This document shows, piece by piece, positions 43,769 through 52,701 of a stretch of 64,000 nucleotides of DNA. The first letter of the stretch is position 1, and each line of letters begins with the position of its first letter. The translations under genes were made by a program, and so were the position numbers. Origin of the DNA: Paracoccus ravus (GTDB lineage Bacteria > Pseudomonadota > Alphaproteobacteria > Rhodobacterales > Rhodobacteraceae). Under the pieces are notes generated by a model. It was not told where the DNA came from and made no database searches. It saw only the letters and a list, made by a program, of their open reading frames with translations. The DNA lies in contig NZ_SDEB01000018.1 in NCBI RefSeq assembly GCF_004522175.1, forward strand, positions 1 to 64,000, given 5' to 3'.

Positions 43769-44542
43769 CTATGCGGTCGCCAACTGGGGCGTGGCCCGGC
43801 CCTCGACGATCAGTTGCGGCGCGCCCTTGGAACAGGGCTCGACCCGTGCCTCGACATCGAAGACCTGATGCAGCAGGGCGGGGGTGATGACCTCGGCGGT
43901 CGGGCCGCAAGCGGCAAGGTGGCCTTGGTCGATCACCATCGCCGCATCGGCAAAGCGCAGGGCATGGCCAAGGTCGTGCAGCGCCACGACGATCAACAAC
44001 CCCTCATCCCGCGTCAGGCGGCGCAGCAGCGACAAAAGGTCGATCTGGCGGCTGAGATCCAGCGCCGAGGTCGGCTCATCCATCAGCAGGATCTGCGGTT
44101 GCTGCGCCAAGGCCTGCGCCGCGTTCACCATCTGGCGCTGACCGCCGCTGAGGTCACCGACATTCCGGCTGCGCAGATGCGCCACGCCAAGCAGGCTCAA
44201 GACGCGCTCGACCTCGGCATGATCCTCTGGCAGAACCCTCAACCGACGACCCTGCATGCGGGCCAATAGGATCGATTCATAGACCGAAAGCACCGGCTGT
44301 GCGCCATTGTCCTGCGGCATATAGGCGATGGGGCGGGCGGCGGTCGCGTCCTCGATCATGATCTGGCCCGGACCCGACAGCAGGCCGAAGATGCGGCGGA
44401 ACAGGGTTGTTTTCCCGGCCCCGTTCGGGCCCAATAGCGCGACCAGTTGGCCGCCCCGCAGCGCCGCAGGGGTCGAGATGCCGGAGAGCACCTTTTTCCC
44501 GCGATAGGACGCGCTCAGACCGGTCAGTTGTAGGCTTACCAT
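43769..44542 (-). CDS. Iron-complex ABC transporter ATPase (copy 1)
   Basis: 257 residues with Walker A GPNGAGKTT, Q-loop YMPQDNG, signature LSGGQRQ, Walker B ILLMDEPTSALD and H-loop HDLG. FecE/BtuD class, energising uptake of a metal chelate. Overlaps the permease gene by 7 bases and is the third gene of the operon binding protein-permease-ATPase. Confidence 0.9.
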   Translation of the reverse strand: MVSLQLTGLSASYRGKKVLSGISTPAALRGGQLVALLGPNGAGKTTLFRRIFGLLSGPGQIMIEDATAARPIAYMPQDNGAQPVLSVYESILLARMQGRRLRVLPEDHAEVERVLSLLGVAHLRSRNVGDLSGGQRQMVNAAQALAQQPQILLMDEPTSALDLSRQIDLLSLLRRLTRDEGLLIVVALHDLGHALRFADAAMVIDQGHLAACGPTAEVITPALLHQVFDVEARVEPCSKGAPQLIVEGRATPQLATA

Positions 44543-45606
44543 GACGTCCCCCGGCGGCTTAGGATCAGATACAGGAAGAAGGGAATCCCCACGATCGAGG
44601 TGATGATCCCGATCGGGATCACCGTGCCGGGAATGATTATCTTGGACAGAACCGAGCCAACCGACAGGATCAGCGCGCCAGAAAGCGCCGCGCCGGGCAG
44701 CAGGAAGCGCTGATCCTCGCCCAAAAGCATGCGCGCGATATGCGGGCCAACCAGACCGACAAAGCCGATGGTGCCAACGAAGGATACCGAGATCGCGGCG
44801 AGCAAGCTGACGATGACGAGCACCTCAAGCCGCAAGCTGCGCAGTTTGACGCCCATGCTTTCGGCCTTGGCGTCGCCCAGTCGGATCGCGGTCAGCGCCC
44901 AGCCGCGCCGCGCCAGCAGGGGCAACGACAAAGCCAGCACCGTTAGCGAGATCCAGAGTTTGGGCCAAGTCGCTTTCGTCAGGCTGCCCATGGTCCAGAA
45001 GACCACCGCCGCCACCGCCTGCTGGCTGGCAAAGAACTGGATCAGCGACATCAGCGCATTGAAGATAAAGACCAGCGCGATGCCGAGCAGCACGATGGTC
45101 TCGCTGCTGACACCGCGCCGCAGGCTGAGGCCATAGATCGCAAGCGAGGTCAGCATCGCCATCACGAAAGCATTGAGCGGAATGACATATTCGATGGCAA
45201 AGGGGAAAATCGCGACGCCAAAGGCCAGCGCCAAGGCCGCCCCGAAGCCGGCGCCCGCCGAAATGCCCAAGGTGAAGGGGCTTGCGAGGGGGTTGTTCAG
45301 GATGGTCTGCATCTGCATGCCCGCAATCGACAGGCTGGCCCCCACCGTCATCGCCATCAAAGCGACAGGCATGCGGATTTCCCATAGGATAACGCGGATT
45401 CGTTCGTCGACGGAACCGGGACGCAGCAGCGCGTCGACCACCTCGCCCAAAGAATAGCGCGCCGGGCCAAGCGCCAGATCGGTGCATAGGCTCAGAAACA
45501 GCGCCGCCGCCAGCGCTGCAAGGATGAGCTGTTTGCGAATGACGAGGGCGCGATAGAAATCGCGCCCCGTCACAACCTGATCCTCAGGATCGGCTTTACT
45601 TGTCAT
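44536..45606 (-). CDS. FecCD-type permease (copy 1)
   Basis: 356 residues with about nine to ten membrane helices. Family marks are SIAGMQMQTILNNPLASPFTLGISAGAGFGAAL and the coupling region FVGLVGPHIARMLLGEDQRFLLP. The protein forms a homodimer with the ATPase beneath it. It overlaps the binding-protein gene by 11 bases. Only one permease gene is present, as usual in this class. Confidence 0.9.
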   Translation of the reverse strand: MTSKADPEDQVVTGRDFYRALVIRKQLILAALAAALFLSLCTDLALGPARYSLGEVVDALLRPGSVDERIRVILWEIRMPVALMAMTVGASLSIAGMQMQTILNNPLASPFTLGISAGAGFGAALALAFGVAIFPFAIEYVIPLNAFVMAMLTSLAIYGLSLRRGVSSETIVLLGIALVFIFNALMSLIQFFASQQAVAAVVFWTMGSLTKATWPKLWISLTVLALSLPLLARRGWALTAIRLGDAKAESMGVKLRSLRLEVLVIVSLLAAISVSFVGTIGFVGLVGPHIARMLLGEDQRFLLPGAALSGALILSVGSVLSKIIIPGTVIPIGIITSIVGIPFFLYLILSRRGTSW

Positions 45607-46720
45607 TGAGCGAGACCCAATAGCCCGGCTGGTAATCCACCGGCAGGAACCGCGTGTGCAGTTCTTTCAGCGTAGCCTCGGGGTCGAGATCGGCGAAAAG
45701 TTCCGGCTGCAACCATTTCGCCAGCTGTTGGACTGCCACGAAGTAATAGGGGTTGTCGTAGAACTGGTGCCAGATGGCGTGGAAGTTACCGGTCTCGACC
45801 GCCTTGGTGCCGGTCATCGCTGTGCGCTTGGTCAAAGCGTCCAGCTTTTCATGTGCAAGTTTCATGTCAGAGCCGGGACCGACGCCGACCCAAGCCCCGC
45901 CGGGGACATAGGCCTCCCATTGGCCGCCGGTGACGATGACTTGATCTGGGTTTGAGGCGATGATCTGTTCGGGGTTCAGCGTGCCGAAGGTGGTTGGCAG
46001 GATGTCCTTGGCAATGTTGGAGCCACCCGCCATCTCGACATATTCGCCGAAATTGCCGTTACCGAAGGTCATGCAGCAATCATCCGAATAGCCGCCAGCG
46101 CGGTCGACAAAGACCAGAGGGCGCTTGATCTCGGATTTGGCGATGACATCGGTCACGCGCTTCATCTGCTGATCGACGAACTCGACATATTCCTGTGCCT
46201 CGTCTTCTTTGCCTACCAGCTGGCCCATGATTTCCATAGATTTGACGCTATGAGCGACAGGGTCTTCGCGGAAATCGACATAGACGATCGGAATGCCCAA
46301 CTCGCCCAGTTTCTTATCATAGCCCGCATCCTCGGTCGCGGCCTTGGATTCGAGGTTCATCAGGATGACGTCGGGCTTAAGCGCGGCGGCCTGCTCGACA
46401 TCGAAAGTGCCGTCCTTGAAGCCGCCAAAGGTCGGCAAGTCCTTCAATTGCGGGAATTTCGCGGCGTAAGCAGCATAGGTGTCGGGATCGGCCTGCAGCA
46501 GATCCTCGCGCCAGCCGACGACGCGGGCGAAGGGATTTTCGTGTTCCAACGCGCCCAGCAGGTAGATCTGGCGGCCTTCGCCCAAAATGATGCGCTTGGC
46601 CGGGGCCTCGACGGTGACCTCGCGGCCAGCGATGTCGGTCAAGGTAAGCGGGTCGGCAAGAGCGGCCGAGAGTTGGACTGCACAAAGCGTCGTGGTCAGG
46701 GCGAAAAGGCGCGCGAGCAT
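45596..46720 (-). CDS. Periplasmic metal-chelate binding protein with Cys-Cys motif (copy 1)
   Basis: 374 residues, FecB/BtuF-like cluster with a signal peptide (ALTTTLCAVQLSAALA). The N-lobe begins with LTLTDIAGREVTVEAPAKRIILGEGR. In the C-lobe an adjacent cysteine pair (Cys215-Cys216) lies in the block DDCCMTFGNGNFGEYVEMAGG; the paralogue at 54878-56044 keeps the pair and the block. The ligand is unknown; a metal complex is likely from the family. First gene of its operon. Confidence 0.88.
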   Translation of the reverse strand: MLARLFALTTTLCAVQLSAALADPLTLTDIAGREVTVEAPAKRIILGEGRQIYLLGALEHENPFARVVGWREDLLQADPDTYAAYAAKFPQLKDLPTFGGFKDGTFDVEQAAALKPDVILMNLESKAATEDAGYDKKLGELGIPIVYVDFREDPVAHSVKSMEIMGQLVGKEDEAQEYVEFVDQQMKRVTDVIAKSEIKRPLVFVDRAGGYSDDCCMTFGNGNFGEYVEMAGGSNIAKDILPTTFGTLNPEQIIASNPDQVIVTGGQWEAYVPGGAWVGVGPGSDMKLAHEKLDALTKRTAMTGTKAVETGNFHAIWHQFYDNPYYFVAVQQLAKWLQPELFADLDPEATLKELHTRFLPVDYQPGYWVSLNDK

Positions 46721-46756
46721 GAATACAACCTGTATCTGGCAAGGGGGTCTGCGCGG

Positions 46757-46785
46757 CTTAGATGAATCTTTAGCATAAAAGTCAA
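46757..46785 (-). promoter_or_regulatory. Candidate promoter of ABC operon 1
   Basis: On the minus strand TTGACT (46785-46780), 17-base gap, TCTAAG (46762-46757), 37 bases before the binding-protein ATG. No clear Fur or other metal-regulator box is visible. Confidence 0.5.
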
Positions 46786-46830
46786 GATTCGTCAGACCAA
46801 ATTGGTCGGATTAGACGACGGCCCGCCGGT

Positions 46831-47415
46831 TCAGCCTTCAAACCCCAGCGAGGGCTCCAGCGCTTCCCAGCTTTGATCCATCGGCCAAGCGGCGGTCAGC
46901 GGCAGGCCGACATGGCCATAGCGGAATGAGATCTGCCCCTCGGCCGCACCCTCGTCTGCGCCTTTCGCCGCGAGATACAGCGCCGAGGCCAGCCCGGTCC
47001 GGTCCGCACCCTGCTTGCAATGGATCAAAAGCGGCTTCGGCAGGCGGTGCATCAGGGCGATCAGCTGATCGGCACGCTCCTGCGACAGCGGCTTGCCGGC
47101 ACTCATGCCGAAATCGGCATGCTCCAGCCCCAGCCGCTGTGAGGTCGCGATCTCTTCGACATACCATCCCTGATCCGAGGCCCCGCGCAGGTTCAGCACG
47201 CTGCGAAAGCCGTGCTTTTGCGCCCAATCCGCCAGTTGCGCGCCATCAGGCTGGGCCGAGCGGTAAAGCTCTCCCTTGATGACCTCGTGGAAATTGCCAT
47301 TGGCCTGCAGATGCATCGCCCAGACTACGGCAAGGGTGATGGCTTGCAGGACAAGGATTGCCGCAACGAAAAGAAAGGGGCGAAAAGGGCGGGAGGGGGC
47401 GGATGATTCTGTCAT
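46831..47415 (-). CDS. Membrane-anchored dual-specificity/tyrosine phosphatase
   Basis: 194 residues: one N-terminal membrane helix (about 13-33) and a DSP domain with the HCX5R loop HCKQGADRTG (His132, Cys133, Arg139). The catalytic part should face the periplasm. Phosphatases of this kind often stand beside lipid A modification genes and may act on lipid phosphates or phosphotyrosine. The frame is open to 47595, but ATG 47415 with ribosome site AAGGA begins the family similarity. Divergent from the response regulator; a repeat likely bound by that regulator lies just upstream. Confidence 0.85.
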   Translation of the reverse strand: MTESSAPSRPFRPFLFVAAILVLQAITLAVVWAMHLQANGNFHEVIKGELYRSAQPDGAQLADWAQKHGFRSVLNLRGASDQGWYVEEIATSQRLGLEHADFGMSAGKPLSQERADQLIALMHRLPKPLLIHCKQGADRTGLASALYLAAKGADEGAAEGQISFRYGHVGLPLTAAWPMDQSWEALEPSLGFEG

Positions 47416-47433
47416 GCCGCGTCCTTGACGCGC

Positions 47434-47455
47434 GAAGCTGAAGGCAAGCTGAACG
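47434..47455 (-). promoter_or_regulatory. Candidate response-regulator box 1
   Basis: AAGCTGAA at 47435-47442 and again at 47446-47453, spaced by exactly 11 bases. Read on the minus strand this is TTCAGCTT-N3-TTCAGCTT, pointing to the phosphatase gene 19 bases away. The same double repeat occurs at 48145-48163. The box is 24 bases upstream of the regulator's own start on the other strand. Confidence 0.6.
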
Positions 47456-47476
47456 GCGGTCACGAAAGGGGCGATC

Positions 47477-48133
47477 ATGCGGATCTTGCTGATTGAGGAT
47501 GACGTGGGGCTGGGTCCCGCCGTCCGCGAACAGATCGTCGCCGACGGCCATCTGGCCGATTGGGTGCGCGAGCTGGCCGATGCCCAAGCCTGCACCGAGA
47601 CCGTCGATTACGACCTGATCCTGCTGGACCTGATGCTGCCCGATGGGCGGGGTATTCCGTTTCTGCGCGCCATGCGCGGACGTGGTGCAACGACGCCGGT
47701 GATCATCCTGACGGCAATGGACCGCATCTCGGACCGGATCGAAGGGTTGAATGCCGGGGCCGATGACTATCTGGTCAAACCCTTTGATCTGTCCGAGCTT
47801 TCGGCCCGGATCGGGGCCGTCGCGCGACGCTATAACGGCAACCCCAATCCGCTGATTGCGCTTGGCGAGTTCCGCGTCGATCTGGCCGCACGGCAGGTCT
47901 CGGGACCTGAAGGGCCGGTCGATCTGGGACGCCGCGAATGGATCGTGCTTGAGACGCTGCTGCGCAATGCCGGCCGCTATGTCTCGCGCCCCGAGATCGA
48001 GGACCGGCTTTACAGCTTCGAGGAAGGCGTCGAGAGCAACACCGTCGAAGTCTATGTCAGCCGCCTGCGCCGAAAGCTGGGCCGCGACAGCATCCAGACC
48101 CAGCGTGGCCTAGGATACCGCATCCCGAAATAA
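47477..48133 (+). CDS. OmpR/PhoB-family response regulator (PmrA-like)
   Basis: 218 residues. Receiver domain with acidic pocket Glu7-Asp8-Asp9, phospho-acceptor Asp51 (LILLDLMLPDG) and Lys101 (LVKPFD), then a winged-helix output domain ending NTVEVYVSRLRRKLG and RGLGYRIPK. Ribosome site AAAGGGG. Its kinase is three genes downstream. The surrounding lipid A genes point to a PmrA/BasR-like role, but the signal is unknown. Confidence 0.9.
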   Translation: MRILLIEDDVGLGPAVREQIVADGHLADWVRELADAQACTETVDYDLILLDLMLPDGRGIPFLRAMRGRGATTPVIILTAMDRISDRIEGLNAGADDYLVKPFDLSELSARIGAVARRYNGNPNPLIALGEFRVDLAARQVSGPEGPVDLGRREWIVLETLLRNAGRYVSRPEIEDRLYSFEEGVESNTVEVYVSRLRRKLGRDSIQTQRGLGYRIPK

Positions 48134-48144
48134 CCTGTCCGGCG

Positions 48145-48174
48145 TTCAGCTTCGTTTCAGCTTCGCCCTCTAAT
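48145..48174 (+). promoter_or_regulatory. Candidate response-regulator box 2 and -10 of the LAB_N operon
   Basis: TTCAGCTT at 48145-48152 and 48156-48163 (11-base period), followed 5 bases later by TCTAAT (48169-48174) as the -10. The gap between the second half-site and the -10 is like that in PmrA- and PhoB-activated promoters, where the box replaces the -35. The LAB_N start is 56 bases after the -10. Confidence 0.65.
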
Positions 48175-48229
48175 CCCGCCGCAGAAACGATGACCCGGGC
48201 CGCGCCAGCGGCAACCGGAGCGGAACTGC

Positions 48230-48520
48230 ATGGACGGGAACATGACCACATCCAATCTTTGGCTTGGCATCGGCCTTTTGGGCCAGATGCTGTTCAGCGC
48301 CCGATTTATGATCCAGTGGATCGCCAGCGAAAGACAGGGCCGAAGCGTCGTCCCCCTGGCCTTTTGGTGGCTTAGCCTTGCGGGCGGGGTCACGCTGCTC
48401 TGCTATGCGCTGGCGCGGCGCGATCCGGTCTTTGTCATCGGACAGGCCTCGGGTCTGGTCGTCTATCTGCGCAATCTGCGGCTGATCCGGGCCGAGACCG
48501 TGGCGAAGGCCGCCGCATGA
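48230..48520 (+). CDS. LAB_N-domain membrane protein (lipid A-disaccharide synthase N-terminal like)
   Basis: 96 residues with three hydrophobic segments, matching the stand-alone LAB_N domain (LLGQMLFSARFMIQWIASER, VVPLAFWWLSLAGG, VYLRNLRLI). Such proteins accompany ArnC/ArnT-like enzymes and probably help handle polyprenyl-linked sugars, perhaps as flippases. ATG 48230 has GGAG nine bases upstream; ATG 48242 is also possible. Overlaps the next gene by 4 bases (ATGA). Confidence 0.8.
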   Translation: MDGNMTTSNLWLGIGLLGQMLFSARFMIQWIASERQGRSVVPLAFWWLSLAGGVTLLCYALARRDPVFVIGQASGLVVYLRNLRLIRAETVAKAAA

Positions 48521-50076
48521 GCGACCAGATCTCGCAGATCCGGCGCGACACGCTGGTGATCCCGCCGCTTGCGCTGGCGATGCTCCTGTTTACGGGACTG
48601 TCGGTGCTGGGTGTCCTGCTGCGCCCGGCCATGCCCATCGACGAGACCCGCTACCTGACCGTCGCATGGGAGATGCGGCTGTCCGGCGACTGGCTGGTCC
48701 CGCATCTGAACGGGCTGCCCTATAGCCACAAGCCGCCCTTGCTGTTCTGGCTGATCAACCTTGTTTGGCTGGTCACCGGCCCGTCCGAGATCGCGGCGCG
48801 GCTGGTTGCACCCGTCTTTGGCGTGGCCTCGGTCTGGGCGACCGCACGACTGGCACGCAAGCTGGTCCCCGACAGGCCCGAGATCGGCAGCCATGCCGCG
48901 CTGGTTCTGGCCGGAATGCTGGGCTTCAGCTTCTTTGCCGGGCTGACCATGTTCGACGCGATGCAGACATTGGCCACCGTGTTGGGCGTCACCGCGCTGA
49001 CTGGGGTCGCCACGCGCGGGCGGGCGGCATGGCTGGGATGGGGCGCGGCGCTGGCGCTTGGCGCTTTGGCCAAGGGGCCGGTCATCCTGATCCATCTGCT
49101 GCCCGTGGCGCTGGCCACGCCGCTTTGGGCCGGGATCGGCTGGCGGCAAATGCCCAAGGGTGTGGCCCTTGGCCTGCTGGCGGGGCTTTGCATCGTCCTG
49201 CTTTGGCTGGGTCCGGCGCTGATTGCGGGCGGATCCGAATACCGCACCGCCGTCCTGTGGACGCAAAGTGCCGGGCGCATGGTCGATTCCTTTGCCCATC
49301 AGAAACCGATCTGGTTTTTCCTTGCCTTGGCGCCGCTGCTGATCTGGCCCTGGGGTTGGTCCCCGGCGGCATGGCGCGCGGCGCGGCTGCCCGGCCCGCT
49401 GCCGGTCTGGATCGGCGCAACCTTCGCGATCTTCAGCCTGATCAGCGGCAAGCAGACGCATTACCTGCTGCCGATGCTGCCCGCCGTGGCCATCGCCTTT
49501 GCCCCGGCGCTGGCCTTGCCACGCCTGCCGCTGCGGGCGGCGGCGCTTGTCCCCGTGGCCTTGGCCCTGGTGCTTGGCGCGATCATCCTTGGCTTTGGCC
49601 CCAAGGAATGGGCCATGGCGGCCCAGCCGCTTGCGCCCGCCCTTCTGGCGACCGCGCTTGCCCTGACCGCAGCCCTGCTGGTCTGGCGCGGAGGAATCGT
49701 GGCCGCTCTTGCCAGCAGCGCGATCATCCTGTCGCTCTCCGCCCTGTTTCTGGGCCGCATGACCGAGAACTATGACGCGGGCAATCTGGGCCGTCGCCTT
49801 GCTTTGCATGACGCGGCGGGCGTCGGTCTCTTCGGCGACAAATACGCGGGCGAGTTCAACTTTGCCGGACGCCTTCGCAACTCGGTAAAGCTGTTCGACG
49901 CGCCCGAAGCCGGGCTTGCATGGCTGGCCGAATGCCCTGCCCGCATCCTTGTCATGCCCACCGAACGCGCGCCGCAAGAGCCCGCGCCCTCGGACATCTT
50001 CACCTTCCGCAGCCAGAGTTACGGGCTGTGGCTTTCCCCCGACCAAGACCAACAAAACAATGAGGCATGCAAATGA
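48517..50076 (+). CDS. ArnT-like glycosyltransferase (GT39/GT83)
   Basis: 519 residues with a first periplasmic loop holding the catalytic acid (MPIDETRYLTVAWEM) followed by NGLPYSHKPPLLFWLI, and about a dozen membrane helices. The family moves a sugar from undecaprenyl phosphate to lipid A or another acceptor on the periplasmic side. The substrate sugar is not determined; the aminoarabinose synthesis genes are not in the window. Second gene of the operon. Confidence 0.88.
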   Translation: MSDQISQIRRDTLVIPPLALAMLLFTGLSVLGVLLRPAMPIDETRYLTVAWEMRLSGDWLVPHLNGLPYSHKPPLLFWLINLVWLVTGPSEIAARLVAPVFGVASVWATARLARKLVPDRPEIGSHAALVLAGMLGFSFFAGLTMFDAMQTLATVLGVTALTGVATRGRAAWLGWGAALALGALAKGPVILIHLLPVALATPLWAGIGWRQMPKGVALGLLAGLCIVLLWLGPALIAGGSEYRTAVLWTQSAGRMVDSFAHQKPIWFFLALAPLLIWPWGWSPAAWRAARLPGPLPVWIGATFAIFSLISGKQTHYLLPMLPAVAIAFAPALALPRLPLRAAALVPVALALVLGAIILGFGPKEWAMAAQPLAPALLATALALTAALLVWRGGIVAALASSAIILSLSALFLGRMTENYDAGNLGRRLALHDAAGVGLFGDKYAGEFNFAGRLRNSVKLFDAPEAGLAWLAECPARILVMPTERAPQEPAPSDIFTFRSQSYGLWLSPDQDQQNNEACK

Positions 50077-50834
50077 GCGTCACCTCTCTTTCCGTCGTCA
50101 TTCCCTGCCACAATGAAGAGGGCGCGATCGCCGGGCTGATCGCCGAATGCTTCGCCGCGCTGCCCGAGCGCGAGATCGAGGTCATCATCGTCGATGACGG
50201 ATCGCAGGACGCCACTGCCGCACGGGTGCTGGAACTGGCCGCGCATGAGCCGCGCCTGCGCCTGATCCGCCATGCGCTGTGCAGCGGACAATCGGCGGCG
50301 ATCCGCAGCGGCGTGAATGCGGCGCGCTATGATTGGGTCGCGACGCTGGATGGCGACGGGCAGAACCCGCCCGACCAGATTCCGATGCTGATCGCGGCCC
50401 TTGCCATCGCGCCCGCCGCAAAGGTCGGGCTGGTGCAGGGCCAGCGTCTGGGCCGCCGCGACACGGCCAGCAAGCGCTTCGCCTCGCGTCTGGCCAATGG
50501 CTTGCGCAATGCCGTGCTGCAGGACGGGGTCGCGGATTCCGGCTGCGGGCTGAAGCTGTTCCGGCGCGAGGCGTGGCGAGCGATGCCGTTTTTCGACCAC
50601 ATCCACCGCTTCACCCCGGCGATGATGCGCCGCGACGGCTGGGAGGTGCTGGTCGCCCCCGTCAGTCACCGCGCGCGCCTTTCTGGCCGGTCGAACTATT
50701 CGAACCTGCAACGCGCGCTGGTTGGCGCGGTCGATCTGCTGGGCGCGGCATGGTTGATCCGGCGCAGCGGCAGGCCCCGCCCGGTGCTGACGGAAAGCCC
50801 GACCAGCGAACCGCTGCTGCTGGGTCGCGACTAG
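50073..50834 (+). CDS. ArnC/DPM1-like family 2 glycosyltransferase
   Basis: 253 residues with a GT-A fold: VVIPCHNEEGAI, IIVDDGSQD, and the metal-binding DGDGQNPPDQI. It should load a sugar onto undecaprenyl phosphate, making the donor for the ArnT-like enzyme. There are no strong C-terminal membrane helices, only one possible segment. ATG 50073 overlaps the previous stop (ATGA) with GAGG upstream, preferred over ATG 50067. Confidence 0.88.
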   Translation: MSVTSLSVVIPCHNEEGAIAGLIAECFAALPEREIEVIIVDDGSQDATAARVLELAAHEPRLRLIRHALCSGQSAAIRSGVNAARYDWVATLDGDGQNPPDQIPMLIAALAIAPAAKVGLVQGQRLGRRDTASKRFASRLANGLRNAVLQDGVADSGCGLKLFRREAWRAMPFFDHIHRFTPAMMRRDGWEVLVAPVSHRARLSGRSNYSNLQRALVGAVDLLGAAWLIRRSGRPRPVLTESPTSEPLLLGRD

Positions 50835-50897
50835 AAATTGCGGCTGGACGTGGCGGGGAATCCGGCCTCAATGAACGGACGCAGCGATGGAGTCCCC

Positions 50898-52163
50898 ATG
50901 TCCCGCCCCCGCAGCCTGCGCCGCGATCTTGCCCTTGGTTTCGGCGCGGGCATTGTCCTTACCTGGCTGATCGCGCTGCTGGTCGGCTGGATCATCCTGC
51001 GCCATGAGATCGACGAGGTCTATGACGCCGCCCTTGGCCGCACCGCCGACCGGCTGCTGGCGATCGAGGGCATCAAGAAAGGTACGCCCCGGCGCGGCGA
51101 TCTGGTGGCCCAGATGACCGCACCGGATGGCCGGGTCCTGTTCCAGTCGCGCAATGCCGATGACGCGCTTTTTGCCACGAACCGGGACGAGGGTTTTTCG
51201 GTTGCGGGCGACATGCGGGTTCTGACGCTGAAAACCGGGGGCGGCGGGCTGTTGCAGATCGCGGCCCCGCTTGAGGAACGCGCTGCCGCCGCGCGCGAGA
51301 CGCTGGCCGGGATGCTGCTGCCCTCGATCCTGCTGCTGCCGTTGGCTTTTCTGGGCGTCAGCTGGTTCACCCGCCGCCGTCTTGCCCCGCTTGATGACCT
51401 GTCGCGCGAAGTGGCCGGACGCGATGCTGGCGACCTGCGCCCACTGGGGCTGCAAGACCTGCCCGCCGAGTTGGAGCCGATCCAGAAGGCGGTCGATCAG
51501 TTGATGGCGCAGTTAGAGATGGCCCTGACCGCCGAGCGGGACTTTTCCTCGAATGCCGCGCATGAACTGCGCACCCCCATTGCCGCGACTTTGGCCCAGA
51601 CTCAGCGCCTGATCGCCGAAACCACAGACCCCGAGACCCGCAGCCGCGCCGAAGGCATCGCCACCTCGCTGCGCCGCCTGTCGCGGCTGTCGGAAAAGCT
51701 GCTTGATCTGGCCCGCGCCGAGGGCATGTCGGGCCGCGACCCCGGCCTGCATGACATGGTTCCGGTGCTGCGTCTGGTCGCCTCGGATTTCGACGGGCGG
51801 GTGCAACTTGACCTGCCCGATGGCCCCACACCGATTGCCATGGATATCGACGCCTTTGCCGTCCTTGCCCGCAACCTGATCGAAAACGCCTTGCTCCATG
51901 GCGCGCCCCCCGTGGCCGTGCGCCTGTCGCAGGCGGCGCTGGTTGTAGAAAATTCCGGGCCGCCCGTCGCGTCCGAGGCGCTGGACAAGCTGACCCGCCG
52001 CTTTGAGCGTGCCGGCAGCCAGAATCTGGGCTCGGGGCTTGGCCTTGCCATTGTCGAGACCATTGCCCGCAATGCCGATGCCGAACTGCGCCTGACCTCG
52101 CCCGCGCCCGGAAAACCTGACGGGTTCATGGCCGAGGTCAGGTTCAAAGGCGCGAAGATCTGA
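50898..52163 (+). CDS. Sensor histidine kinase of the lipid A locus
   Basis: 421 residues: membrane helices at about 15-36 and 138-158 flank a periplasmic sensor of about 100 residues; then HAMP, H-box FSSNAAHELRTPIAA (His222), N-box NLIENALLHG and G-box GSGLGLAIVETI. Partner of the response regulator at 47477-48133, although three biosynthetic genes separate them. The sensor domain is short and not recognisably PmrB, so the stimulus is open. ATG 50898 begins the family-like N-terminus. Confidence 0.9.
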   Translation: MSRPRSLRRDLALGFGAGIVLTWLIALLVGWIILRHEIDEVYDAALGRTADRLLAIEGIKKGTPRRGDLVAQMTAPDGRVLFQSRNADDALFATNRDEGFSVAGDMRVLTLKTGGGGLLQIAAPLEERAAAARETLAGMLLPSILLLPLAFLGVSWFTRRRLAPLDDLSREVAGRDAGDLRPLGLQDLPAELEPIQKAVDQLMAQLEMALTAERDFSSNAAHELRTPIAATLAQTQRLIAETTDPETRSRAEGIATSLRRLSRLSEKLLDLARAEGMSGRDPGLHDMVPVLRLVASDFDGRVQLDLPDGPTPIAMDIDAFAVLARNLIENALLHGAPPVAVRLSQAALVVENSGPPVASEALDKLTRRFERAGSQNLGSGLGLAIVETIARNADAELRLTSPAPGKPDGFMAEVRFKGAKI

Positions 52164-52185
52164 CCGCGTACAGACTGGAGACAAG

Positions 52186-52617
52186 ATGAGGCTGTTCGAT
52201 AGCTGGCAAATATGGGCGCTGCTTTCAGCAAGCTTTGCCGCCCTGACCGCGATCTTTGCCAAAATTGGCATCGAGAATGTGAATTCCGACTTCGCGACGT
52301 TCATACGCACGATCGTGATCCTGTTCGCGGCCGGGGCCGTGGTCTTCGCGACAGGGCATTGGATGGACCCATCCCGCATTTCCAGCAGGACATGGCTGTT
52401 CCTGATCCTGTCGGGTCTGGCCACCGGGGCATCGTGGATCTGCTATTTCCGGGCGTTGAAGCTGGGGAATGCGGCTCAGGTCGCGCCCGTGGACAAGCTC
52501 AGCGTCGTGCTGGTTGCGATCATTGCCGCGGCCTTCCTTGGGGAACGACTGTCGATCACGGCATGGGCGGGCGTTGCCATGATCGCCATGGGTGCGGTGC
52601 TTGTCGTCCTGCGCTGA
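52186..52617 (+). CDS. EamA-family small transporter
   Basis: 143 residues with five hydrophobic helices, one EamA repeat: WALLSASFAALTAIFAKIGI, YFRALKLGNAAQVAPVDKLSVVLV, and GAVLVVL at the end. Single-repeat EamA proteins dimerise like small multidrug resistance transporters. It lies 22 bases after the kinase, same strand, so it may be co-expressed and move a lipid-linked sugar or drug; this is inference. Confidence 0.8.
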   Translation: MRLFDSWQIWALLSASFAALTAIFAKIGIENVNSDFATFIRTIVILFAAGAVVFATGHWMDPSRISSRTWLFLILSGLATGASWICYFRALKLGNAAQVAPVDKLSVVLVAIIAAAFLGERLSITAWAGVAMIAMGAVLVVLR

Positions 52618-52701
52618 CAGTAGAAAGATACGAGTAGCACAGGACGCGAAATGGGGCGCGCTTTCGCGGCCCAAACACGTACCGCGCCGGTCTACGCCAA
52701 C

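Noticed and set aside
48463..50055. 530-codon open frame opposite the ArnT-like gene.
   Set aside because: Highly polar, Gln/Gly/Arg-rich and without motifs; a shadow of the membrane protein on the + strand.
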